A stretch of DNA of 64,000 nt from S015-6 sp964479535 (GTDB taxonomy: Bacteria; Desulfobacterota; DSWW01), in contig CAYZMM010000029.1 in the NCBI GenBank assembly GCA_964479535.1, positions 7,634-71,633 of the forward strand, written 5' to 3'. Below, one piece after another: positions 45,174 to 53,432 of the stretch. A program made the position numbers and the translations under genes. The notes under the pieces were generated by a model that searched no databases, was not told the origin of the DNA, and saw only the letters and a list, made by a program, of their open reading frames with translations. Every line of letters starts with the position of its first letter. The first letter of the stretch is position 1.

Positions 45174-45644
45174 TCAGCAGGTTCTGTAGGCGCATTCCCG
45201 TTTCGGCACCGGGAAGAACCCGAGAGGAGCCTGCGTCGTCTCGGTCTTTGCCGATCCGGCGGCTCGTAACCGAGGCTCTTTCTCTTCAGCCGCCAACGAC
45301 GCGCCTTTCGATTCCCGTTCCTTGGCCGCCATGACCCGATGACGCCCCGAGGGAGGCGATGGCGAGAAGCTCATGGGCGTCTGCACTTCATCCCGAAGGC
45401 TCGTCATGCGTTCTTGTGCAGCATCCTCCTTCGCGGCGAGCTCAACCATCCCACCACCGCTTGCTGGCTGTCCAGCATGTCCCGCAGGAGGCGGAGCTGG
45501 TGAGAAGCTGAAAGGTACCCTCGCCTTCTCCCAGGATGCGTCGTGTGGTCGACTCTTGCGATCTTCCTCCCCAACGACCGGCGTCGCCAGAAGGGCCGCG
45601 GCGACGGTTACAATCCATATCCCAGTGTATCTGTGCTTGCTCAT
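45174..45644 (-). CDS. Small exported protein with repeated FSFSP motifs
   Basis: 156 residues from the ATG at 45644, preceded by AAGGAG. The N-terminus MSKHRYTGIWIVTVAAALLA (then TPVVGEE) is a signal peptide. Three related stretches follow: PFSFSPAPP, PMSFSPSPPSG and PLGFFPVP, separated by Ala/Glu/Lys-rich segments. I do not recognise the family. It is just downstream of a sigma54 activator gene on the same strand. Low complexity suggests an intrinsically disordered periplasmic or surface protein. Confidence 0.55.
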   Translation of the reverse strand: MSKHRYTGIWIVTVAAALLATPVVGEEDRKSRPHDASWEKARVPFSFSPAPPPAGHAGQPASGGGMVELAAKEDAAQERMTSLRDEVQTPMSFSPSPPSGRHRVMAAKERESKGASLAAEEKEPRLRAAGSAKTETTQAPLGFFPVPKRECAYRTC

Positions 45645-45760
45645 TTTCGGTCTCCTTTCGCGATTCCGTTCTTTTTTTCGATGTGGGAGCCCGGCACAAG
45701 GGTTCTCGGAAGCATGTACTGTTCGGTCACGCTGGTCTTGCAGAGAGAATCGGACCCCGG

Positions 45761-47752
45761 TCAGCGCTGCTTGTGAGGACGCCTGATTCCCAAGGCCTTC
45801 ATTCTCGAGTTCAATGTGGACGGATGCATTCCGAGCAGGCTCGCCGCCCCACGCTTGCCGGCGACCTTCCATCCGGTCCTTTCCAGGGCGAGAAGAAGGT
45901 TTCGCCGCTCTATTTCATGGAGTTCGCCTACGGTCTTGATGTCCCTGCCGGACGGGGCCGAAGGGACACGTCGAGGCGGGGGAAGATCCGTCGGTGCCGT
46001 TTCCGGCAGGGCCCGTTCCAGGTTGAGGCGGCCGTTCTCCGAGGTGATCACGGCACGCTCGATGACGTTTTGGAGCTCCCGGACGTTCCCGGGCCAGGTG
46101 TAAGCCTTCAGGCGTCGGATCTGACTGTGGGAAAGGGGAAGAAGAGAACGCCCGATCGATCGACTGAATCGCGTCGCGTACTCTGTGGCCAGCAGAAGGA
46201 TATCATCCCCCCGATTCCGAAGGGGGGGAAGTTCGATCGGAAAGACGCTGAGGCGGTAGTACAGGTCCTGGCGGAATAATCCGTTCTTCACGCCTCGCTG
46301 TAAATCCTGGTTCGTGGCTGCAATGACGCGCACATCCACCTTCCTTGTTCGAGCGCTGCCGATCGGCTCGAATTCGCCCTCCTGCAGGACCCGCAGCAAC
46401 TTGGCCTGTAGGTCCGTGGGAAGCTCGGCGATTTCGTCGAGAAACAGGGTGCCGCCGTCCGCAAGGGCGAAGCGGCCCTCCCGCTTCTGGGTGGCGCCCG
46501 TGAAGGCGCCTCTCTCGTGACCGAAGAACTCGCTTTCGATGAGCGTGGCGGGTATGGCCGGGCAATTGACCCTTACAAAGGGTTTACCCCCTCTCCGGCT
46601 CGCTTCGTGGATCGCCCTGGCGACCAGCTCCTTGCCCGTTCCCGTTTCCCCGGTGATGAGCACCGTGGAATCCGTGTCCGCCACCTGCCGCACATCACGC
46701 AACACGCGTTTCAGCGGTTCGCTCTCCCCAACGATTTCACCGAAGGGCTGGAGCGACTTGATTTCCTCCCGAAGAACCTCGGTTTCGACGGTGAGGGAAC
46801 GGATCCTCTGCTCTGCCTGGATGCGCTCGTCCACGTCGCGGAGAATCAGCAGATAGAACGATTTTCCCCGCATCTCGAAGCGGGAAATCGTGGCCTCCGC
46901 TCGAAGGGGTTCTCCGGTCGCCGGGAGCGCGCTGAACCCTCCCGGGACCCAGAGGTGCTGATTTCCCTCTGCACGTCTGCCCAGCTCACCGGCAAGGGTC
47001 TGAAGCTTCAGATGACTTTCTCCTTCAAGGAAGTTTGCAAAATCCTTGCCCACGATCTGCCCTTCGTCGCACCTGAACAGGGCCCGGGCGGCCGGATTGA
47101 CGGAGGTGACACGGAAGCCCTCATCGAGCTCGACCATTGCGTCCATGGCGCTGTCCACCAGCCGGTGCAGCTTCTCCTCCCGATCGAGAGCCTCCGTCTC
47201 GGCCCGCATGCGCAAGAGTTCGGCCGTGGCCCTGGCCGCGAAGATCCTCAGGATCGTCAGGCACCGCGGCTTCTGAGGCATCGGTCGGGTGTCGAGGACG
47301 GCCAGGTTTCCAAGGACGCCGCCCGCTCCGTCCTTCAGGGGCACCCCTGCGTAGCTGACGGCCCGCATTCGTCTCAGATCCGCGTCTCCCGGAAACAGGG
47401 CGACCACGTTTTTCGGGATGTGCACGAGGCGGCCTTCCCGGATCACCGACTCGCAGGGCGTCCCTCTCAGGTCGTACTCGGATCCTTCGATCCACCCGCG
47501 GCCCGCCCAAAAGGCGCGCGCCTTGAGCCTTCCGGTTTCCGGGAAATACTCAGCAACCCAGGCCCCGTACGTCCCCAGCAATCTGGAAAGATTCTGCACA
47601 AGGGCCGCGAAGAACCCGGCCCCGGTTTGCTGGGCCGTTCCCTCCAGGATGACGCGCAGTATCGCGTCCTCGTCGTCGAGGCGAGAAGCGGCGTCCTCGC
47701 TCTCGGATATCCCGGTTTCTTCGGAAATGGCAGCGACGCCCTTCTTGGTCAT
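45761..47752 (-). CDS. Sigma54-dependent transcriptional activator
   Basis: 663 residues from the ATG at 47752. A GAF domain (about 35-185) and a PAS domain (about 200-315) form the sensory part. The AAA+ core has Walker A GETGTGKE, the sigma54-contacting GAFTGA loop, and LFLDEIAELPTDLQAKLLRV (Walker B region). A Fis-type helix-turn-helix ends it (GKRGAASLLGMHPSTLNSRM). It should bind enhancer sites and open sigma54 promoters. It is divergent from the FAD oxidase gene, whose upstream region has such a promoter. Confidence 0.92.
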   Translation of the reverse strand: MTKKGVAAISEETGISESEDAASRLDDEDAILRVILEGTAQQTGAGFFAALVQNLSRLLGTYGAWVAEYFPETGRLKARAFWAGRGWIEGSEYDLRGTPCESVIREGRLVHIPKNVVALFPGDADLRRMRAVSYAGVPLKDGAGGVLGNLAVLDTRPMPQKPRCLTILRIFAARATAELLRMRAETEALDREEKLHRLVDSAMDAMVELDEGFRVTSVNPAARALFRCDEGQIVGKDFANFLEGESHLKLQTLAGELGRRAEGNQHLWVPGGFSALPATGEPLRAEATISRFEMRGKSFYLLILRDVDERIQAEQRIRSLTVETEVLREEIKSLQPFGEIVGESEPLKRVLRDVRQVADTDSTVLITGETGTGKELVARAIHEASRRGGKPFVRVNCPAIPATLIESEFFGHERGAFTGATQKREGRFALADGGTLFLDEIAELPTDLQAKLLRVLQEGEFEPIGSARTRKVDVRVIAATNQDLQRGVKNGLFRQDLYYRLSVFPIELPPLRNRGDDILLLATEYATRFSRSIGRSLLPLSHSQIRRLKAYTWPGNVRELQNVIERAVITSENGRLNLERALPETAPTDLPPPRRVPSAPSGRDIKTVGELHEIERRNLLLALERTGWKVAGKRGAASLLGMHPSTLNSRMKALGIRRPHKQR

Positions 47753-47852
47753 TGAACGGTTCCCCACGGAGTGCCCTGTCTCAAGTCTGTTGAGAAAGAG
47801 AATTCGCAGCCGTTATGCAAACGATATTGTTAGATTGCGGAGTTTCCTCGGA

Positions 47853-47871
47853 AGTTGCTCGGCCCGCAACT
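47853..47871. promoter_or_regulatory. Inverted repeat, possible second enhancer site
   Basis: AGTTGC (47853-47858) and GCAACT (47866-47871) are complementary around seven bases, about 150 bases upstream of the sigma54-like promoter. Confidence 0.3.
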
Positions 47872-47900
47872 CCGGTCTCTTCAAGGCCGTGCATGCCCCA

Positions 47901-47922
47901 TTCTTGCGAGAACTCGCAAGAA
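47901..47922. promoter_or_regulatory. Palindromic upstream activator site candidate
   Basis: Arms TTCTTGCGAG (47901-47910) and CTCGCAAGAA (47913-47922) are perfectly complementary around two bases. The site lies about 105 bases upstream of the -24 element at 48028, typical for enhancer-binding proteins, and between the activator gene and its presumed target. Confidence 0.55.
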
Positions 47923-48027
47923 GACGCTTTCGAGATTTCATGAATCCCGAGATCCCGCTAGACGCCTCTTGCGCCCGCGGAATAGCCAATGCACCGAAAT
48001 CCTTCAACAAGCCGACTTGGTGCGGTC

Positions 48028-48044
48028 TTGGCACGCGCTTTGAT
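48028..48044 (+). promoter_or_regulatory. Sigma54 (-24/-12) promoter candidate for the FAD oxidase
   Basis: TTGGCACGCGCTTTGAT matches TGGCAC-N5-TTGCW with one change (TTGAT). It is followed at 48135 by the FAD oxidase start and preceded by a palindrome, next to a sigma54 activator gene. Confidence 0.6.
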
Positions 48045-48134
48045 TCAAAGCGGTACACGGCACGAAGGAGTGAGGAGCAAACAAGATCGAAGGCGAACTG
48101 GCAGAAGCGTTCGCGCCACTGGAGGAAACAAACC

Positions 48135-49589
48135 ATGATGGGAACACGAGAGATCGACCGATTGAGCAAGAAACTGGATGGCAGGCTCGTTCGACCCCAC
48201 GATGCAGGCTACGATGAAGCAAGGGCCGTTTGGAACGGTGTCATCGACAAGCACCCCGAAGTGATCGTCCAGTGCAGAAATTCGGAAGACGTAACCACGG
48301 CCGTTTCCTTCGCCCGGGAGAACGGCCTGCTGGTCGCCGTGCGGGGCGGAGGGCACAACGTGGCAGGACACGGTACGTGCGACGGTGGAATGGTCATCGA
48401 CCTGTCCGCCATGAGGCGGGTCGAGGTCGACCCCGGGAACCAAACCGTTCGCGCCGGTGGAGGTGCGACCCTGGGGGATCTGGACGCGGCGTCGCAGTCC
48501 CGCGGCCTGGCCGTACCCATGGGGGTGGTCTCGGAAACCGGAATTGCGGGATTGACCCTGGGGGGAGGCATGGGGCACTTGCGCAACAAATACGGCCTGA
48601 GCTGTGACAACCTGATCGAAGCGGAAGTCATCACGGCCGAAGGCCATCCGGTCCGGGCAACCCAGGAGGAAAACCGCGACCTCCTGTGGGGCCTGCGTGG
48701 CGGGGGCGGCAACTTCGGCATCGTGACCTCCCTCACCTATCGCGCCTATCCCCTGGGCCCGGAGGTCTTCTTTCTCGCCGTCTTTCATCAGGGAGACCGG
48801 GCCCGGGAGGCGTTGCAGCTCTACCGTGACTTCACGGCCGAGGCCCCCGACGAAGCGAGCGTCCTGGCATTTCTGGGGATCATCCCCGAGGGCGAGGACG
48901 CCTTTCCGGAGAAGATCCACGGCCGGCCCTTCGCCGCGTTCGTGGGGGTCTACGCGGGGTCGGTGGCAGAGGGGGAGAAGATCCTGCAGCCCCTGCGCAG
49001 CTTCGGCAAACCGCTGGTGGATTTCAGCAAGCCCAGCCCTTATGTGGAGTTACAGCGTTTCTTCGATGAGGACTACCCGGACGGAGACCGCTATTACTGG
49101 AAGTCGCTCAGCCTGAACCACCTGGATGATCGCGCCATCGACCGCATCGTGGAACACGCACGGAGGCAGCCCTCGCAGTTCAGCACCACGGACCTTTGGA
49201 GCCTGGGAGGTGCGGTGAAGCGTTTTCCCCGGGAGGAAAGCGCGTTCTACGGCCGCCAGGCCGCGTTCCTGCTGAACCCGGAAGGCAACTGGAAGGAACG
49301 GGACGCAGACGAAGAGAACATCCGTTGGGCACGGGATTTCGTGGAAGACATGCAGGAATTCTCCGACGGCAGTCGCTACCTCAACTTCGCAGGCTTCCAG
49401 GAAGAGGGCGATGCCATGATGCGGTCCGCCTTCGGCCCGGGCTACGAGAAGCTGGCGAAGCTGAAGGAGAAGTACGATCCCACGAATCTCTTTCGGCTCA
49501 ACCAGAACATCAAGCCCCGGTCCGGAGGCGATACGGTGGCCTCGAGCGAGCGGAACCGAGGAAAACACGAGGAGCCGGCCCCGATCTGA
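48135..49589 (+). CDS. FAD-linked oxidoreductase, berberine-bridge/PCMH type
   Basis: 484 residues from the ATG at 48135, preceded by GGAGG. The PCMH FAD domain shows VRGGGHNVAGHGTCDGGMV, where the His is the usual site of covalent flavin, and GLTLGGGMGHLRNKYGLSCDN. The C-terminal BBE-type segment has RYLNFAGFQEEG and YDPTNLFRLNQNI. It oxidises an alcohol, sugar or similar substrate; no signal peptide is seen. It is probably under sigma54 control and followed by a ferredoxin-type gene. Confidence 0.88.
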   Translation: MMGTREIDRLSKKLDGRLVRPHDAGYDEARAVWNGVIDKHPEVIVQCRNSEDVTTAVSFARENGLLVAVRGGGHNVAGHGTCDGGMVIDLSAMRRVEVDPGNQTVRAGGGATLGDLDAASQSRGLAVPMGVVSETGIAGLTLGGGMGHLRNKYGLSCDNLIEAEVITAEGHPVRATQEENRDLLWGLRGGGGNFGIVTSLTYRAYPLGPEVFFLAVFHQGDRAREALQLYRDFTAEAPDEASVLAFLGIIPEGEDAFPEKIHGRPFAAFVGVYAGSVAEGEKILQPLRSFGKPLVDFSKPSPYVELQRFFDEDYPDGDRYYWKSLSLNHLDDRAIDRIVEHARRQPSQFSTTDLWSLGGAVKRFPREESAFYGRQAAFLLNPEGNWKERDADEENIRWARDFVEDMQEFSDGSRYLNFAGFQEEGDAMMRSAFGPGYEKLAKLKEKYDPTNLFRLNQNIKPRSGGDTVASSERNRGKHEEPAPI

Positions 49590-49700
49590 CCGCGCGCGAT
49601 CCAGACAGGAATGCCCGAAGCCTCCCTGTGGTCTAATGCATCCGGAAACGCTATCATACGCGAAAGCGATCCGGTTCGACGTAACAGGGAGGCGACGTTC

Positions 49701-50555
49701 GTGAAGCAACCGAAGGGACCTTTCGGACCCGCGAGGCAGGCGACCCATGCGGAAGCAGAGAAGTCTTTGCCCAAGTTCGACCGGTACAAGAAGTTGAGCT
49801 CCTATCCGGTCCTGAAATGGCTGCTGAACTGGATCTGGTCGCCACGCCGCTGGGACGTGACCGCGGTTCCCATCAACGTGGAGGTCACGGGCCAGGAGAC
49901 GGTTTCCGTTCCAAGAAGGATCATGGAGCGGCTCATCGAGGAGGCGGAAGACATATTCGTCATGGACACCTGCTACTGCCGGGAGGTGTTCCGGCACAAA
50001 GAGGCGTTCGTCGACATCGGCTGCATGGCCTTCGGTCCCGGAACGAAAAGGATTCATCCCTCCCACGGTCGTTTCGTGAACAAACCGGAGGCGGTCGAAC
50101 ACGTGCGAAGGGCGGCGAGGGCCGGTCTCGTGGCGGACGTCGCCTGGGTCTGGGTCGATCCGTACACGTGGGGCACCCGTCCCTTTGACCAGCAGCTCTT
50201 CGTCTGTTTCTGCGACGACAAGTGCTTCTATCGGGGGTCCATGCAGAAACGGGGGCCCAACCTGAACAAGACCTACAGGAAGCTACCGGGGGCCTCCGTC
50301 CGTGTCGACAGGGAGAAGTGCGACGGGTGCGGCGCATGCGTCGAAAGCTGCTTTGTCGCGGAGATGAGGCTCGAGGGCGGTTTGGCCGCACCGGGGAAGG
50401 ACTGCAAGGTGTGCGGCCGTTGCGCCGAAGTCTGCCCCAAAGGCGCGGTTCAGGTTCTCTTCGAGGACGAAGAGACCATCTTCCGGGAATTCATGGGCCG
50501 GATACGCGTGAGGACGAGCATCGAATCGAAGGAGCGCCGCAACCGAACGGAATGA
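49701..50555 (+). CDS. 4Fe-4S ferredoxin-domain protein
   Basis: 284 residues from a GTG at 49701 with GGGAGG eight bases upstream; an ATG at 49611 has no good ribosome site. The N-terminal 200 residues carry several Cys (MDTCYCREV, DIGCMAFGPGTK, FVCFCDDKCFY). The C-terminus holds two cluster motifs, CDGCGACVESC and CKVCGRCAEVCPKG. It may take electrons from the upstream FAD oxidase. The N-terminal domain family is not recognised with certainty. Confidence 0.75.
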   Translation: MKQPKGPFGPARQATHAEAEKSLPKFDRYKKLSSYPVLKWLLNWIWSPRRWDVTAVPINVEVTGQETVSVPRRIMERLIEEAEDIFVMDTCYCREVFRHKEAFVDIGCMAFGPGTKRIHPSHGRFVNKPEAVEHVRRAARAGLVADVAWVWVDPYTWGTRPFDQQLFVCFCDDKCFYRGSMQKRGPNLNKTYRKLPGASVRVDREKCDGCGACVESCFVAEMRLEGGLAAPGKDCKVCGRCAEVCPKGAVQVLFEDEETIFREFMGRIRVRTSIESKERRNRTE

Positions 50556-50565
50556 GGCGGCCCCC

Positions 50566-53067
50566 TCAGTGAGGAGTGCGCCTCTTCCTGCTTCCCCGTC
50601 CTGCCCTCACAAAGATCGCCCCGACGAGAATCAGAACAGGCCCTGCGAAGACAGCTGCCGGATTCGAAACCCCTGTCGTGGAGAGCGTGCGTACCGTGGC
50701 GGCCTCTACCCGAGAGGCACCCGCCGCGCAGGGGGAGCCTCCGTTGTCGCCACCGTCGCCCGGGCCGGGATCCCCGGAAGGGTCTCCGCTTCCTGCCACA
50801 GGCTTGCTTCTGATCCGGTTGGAGAAGCCGCTTTCGTTTCCGACCCGGTCCACCGCACGAACGGCATAGGTGTAGGTCACGCCGTTGTCCACGCCGTTGT
50901 CCAGATACTCGGTTCCAGGGATCGGCGTGGCATTGACGCGAAAGCCGAAGGGCCCCTCCGGGGAACGGGACCTGTAGAGGTGGTATCCGTCCACGTCGGG
51001 GTCTGCATTCGCATCCCAGAACAGCTGGATTCGGCCGTCACCGGCACTGGCCCGCAGTCCGGCCGGATTCCTGGGGGCCTGCTGATCCGACCCGGATCGA
51101 TGGAACCGAAGAACGGTCACCGAGTGCCTCGGGAAGCTGTAGGAGAAGCGGCTGCCGGGAAAGTAGTGCGCCGTCTCGGTAGTGGACACGCAATTACCAG
51201 CGGGGCACTCCTCCGGGTCGTTGCCCGTTCCCGGGGAGTCCCCCGTTATCGTCAGCACCCTGCACGGCGACCCGGGCAGAAATCGTCCCAGGTCTATCTG
51301 GGCGTTCAGGTTCTGCTGAGGGTGCAAATTGATCACGAAGAGAGAGAGCTCGTCGCCCTCATTCGAAACGGTTGCAAGGGCCTGGACATAGGGAATCGTG
51401 AAGCTTTCCTGTGCAGATCCTACGGTGACACCCGTCTGCCGACCCGTGAGGAAGGTCTGTGAACCGGTCACTTCGGTCGGAACGACCCAATCCAGCGCAT
51501 TCCAGCGATAGGCGCTCAGAAAATGAAACGAGGGCCTTCGATGGGGATCCGGCCTGGCTCGCTCCCCGGCCATGTTGTCATAGGCCACCCCCTCGATCGT
51601 TCCGACCCCGTCCTGCTCCTGGAACAGCAACCAGTAGTTCACCAGCTCGACGCCGCTGCGCAGGAAGAAATGATAGAGACAGGCCAGGCTCAACATCTCC
51701 CGAAGGGAGTCCGCCTTGCCGATGAAGGGCGGACTGCGGGTGCTCTGGTACTGGGAATTCGCCTCCGTGTAGAAGACCGGTTTGCCTCCCGTGTAGGGCC
51801 GCCCGGCCAGGAACGACCCCTCCGCGACCCGCCAGCCGCCGAGCATGGTGTGGTAGAAGGCGAGACTGTCCTTCAGATCGATCCACAGGGGTTCCTCCTC
51901 CCCCTGTCTGTAGAGGAAGAGTTGCTGACAGATGGTGATACGGTTGTCGTTCGACAGATTGCTCGCTTCCAGCCTGAGCGAGTGCCGACCGGCAGAAAGA
52001 AAGAAGCCGGGCGTTTCCAGAACCTGCACGGCGTCCGGGAGAACCCAATTCCCCCTTTCCTGCCCGTCGATCCAGAGCTTCAACCTCGGACAGAGCCCCC
52101 ATCTGCACCCCCCCTCGACAGAATGCTCGACCCTGTATTCCCCGGAACTTGCCAGATGGAAGTCGACTTCGATGGACGTACCGTTGTCGTGCAGCCGGAA
52201 CCCGTCCACCAGCCCGCTCCCACCGGGAGGATAGGCATGATGAATCCAGAAATCGAAGGCAGGGCCCGCCTCCTCCAGCATGAGGGTGTGGTAGTCCAGC
52301 CACGCGTCCCGATCGTAGATCGGGTCCAGGGCCGAGCCCGCACGGATCACCCCCACCCGGATGGTCGGGTCGATCGCCTTCATGGCGTAGGAATATTCCC
52401 TCACGCGCCGGGCGTAGTCCTGAAAGCCGGGCCACGTTTCCTCGTTGCCCAGCTCCCAGTACTTGACCCCATACGGCTCCTCGTGCCCGTTCGCCGCCCG
52501 CCGGGCCGCCCAGTCGATCCCTCCCCCGGGGTTCGAGCCGTCGTGCGGTGCATTGCAGTACTCCACCCAATCCGCCGCATCCTGGACGCTCCCCGCCCGC
52601 TTCCCGCCTTCCGACACGTTCACGACCAGATTCGCCCGTGCCCCCAGCTCCTCGCAATACTGGAGGAACTCGTCGGTCCCAAAGGTCTGCGGAATCCCGA
52701 TTCCGTCGTAGTGCCGGTTCCGCTCTGCAAAGGGCCCGATTCCGGCCTTCCAATGAAAGTTGTTCGCACCCAGACCGTGGGGGTAGCGCAGCACGGTCGG
52801 GCCCAGCTCGTGTACGAGGGGAAGATACCCGTTCCAGGTGCGCCGGGCCGCCTCGTACTCCTGCTGACTGGACACCCACTCGTTGAAGCCCATGGTCGAG
52901 CCGCTGTAGATGAGGGCATTCCCGAAGATGTTGGGGCTCACCCTTTCCCTCGCAACACCGGCATCCACCCGGATCTGGAGACCCCATGAGGGGCCGGCGT
53001 TGGTGAGCGCGAAAATCAACATTGCGGTCGTGATGGAGAGCCTGATCGTTGAACGCGTACTTTTCAT
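50566..53067 (-). CDS. Exported GH51-like glycosidase with FN3 and C-terminal anchor
   Basis: 833 residues. A signal peptide (residues 1-29, ending GPSWG) precedes a TIM-barrel region with YPHGLGANNFHW, KYWELGNEETWPGFQDYARR (acid/base Glu) and KPVFYTEANSQY (probable nucleophile). A beta-rich insertion near residues 270-390 resembles a carbohydrate-binding module. A fibronectin III domain (about 670-765) follows, then a Gly/Asp/Pro linker and a hydrophobic helix with a basic end (GPVLILVGAIFVRAGRGSRKRR split by position). The tail resembles protein-sorting CTERM signals. Likely acts on arabinose-containing polysaccharide. Confidence 0.75.
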   Translation of the reverse strand: MKSTRSTIRLSITTAMLIFALTNAGPSWGLQIRVDAGVARERVSPNIFGNALIYSGSTMGFNEWVSSQQEYEAARRTWNGYLPLVHELGPTVLRYPHGLGANNFHWKAGIGPFAERNRHYDGIGIPQTFGTDEFLQYCEELGARANLVVNVSEGGKRAGSVQDAADWVEYCNAPHDGSNPGGGIDWAARRAANGHEEPYGVKYWELGNEETWPGFQDYARRVREYSYAMKAIDPTIRVGVIRAGSALDPIYDRDAWLDYHTLMLEEAGPAFDFWIHHAYPPGGSGLVDGFRLHDNGTSIEVDFHLASSGEYRVEHSVEGGCRWGLCPRLKLWIDGQERGNWVLPDAVQVLETPGFFLSAGRHSLRLEASNLSNDNRITICQQLFLYRQGEEEPLWIDLKDSLAFYHTMLGGWRVAEGSFLAGRPYTGGKPVFYTEANSQYQSTRSPPFIGKADSLREMLSLACLYHFFLRSGVELVNYWLLFQEQDGVGTIEGVAYDNMAGERARPDPHRRPSFHFLSAYRWNALDWVVPTEVTGSQTFLTGRQTGVTVGSAQESFTIPYVQALATVSNEGDELSLFVINLHPQQNLNAQIDLGRFLPGSPCRVLTITGDSPGTGNDPEECPAGNCVSTTETAHYFPGSRFSYSFPRHSVTVLRFHRSGSDQQAPRNPAGLRASAGDGRIQLFWDANADPDVDGYHLYRSRSPEGPFGFRVNATPIPGTEYLDNGVDNGVTYTYAVRAVDRVGNESGFSNRIRSKPVAGSGDPSGDPGPGDGGDNGGSPCAAGASRVEAATVRTLSTTGVSNPAAVFAGPVLILVGAIFVRAGRGSRKRRTPH

Positions 53068-53432
53068 GGGGGATGAGTCCTCGGCGTTTGAATGCAGCGG
53101 TGCAAAGCGGTCCCGGAAACAGCCACGCAGGGTTCTTCCTACAGCAGGAATCGACCGTTCAACCGCACTTGGATTCCCGACTACCTGAAGAGTTCCACGG
53201 GCAGGGTCATTTGTTGCAAAAAAAGGATCTTCCGCACCGACAAGGCGGTGTGCGAACGAGCCCGACAGGGATGATGTTCAAGCGCAAACAGGATACGGGA
53301 GGAGGGCGTTGCCTGTCAAAGACGGAAGCACCTCACAGACTCCTTGTCTTTTGGAGAGCAACACGTCGTGCTTGATCTGTGAGCTTCCGTGGGCTGCCGT
53401 GCTTCACGCTCGCTCAGCACGAATTCATCGGG
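53068..53432. other. Gene-free stretch upstream of the GH51-like gene
   Basis: About 365 bases between the start of the glycosidase and the end of the acyl-CoA ligase gene. I see only short frames without support. It presumably contains the glycosidase promoter and the ligase terminator; neither is clear. Confidence 0.4.

Noticed and set aside
44767..45189. 140-residue plus-strand frame between the hybrid kinase and the exported protein
   Set aside because: Composition is not protein-like, no ribosome site, and other frames of similar length overlap it.
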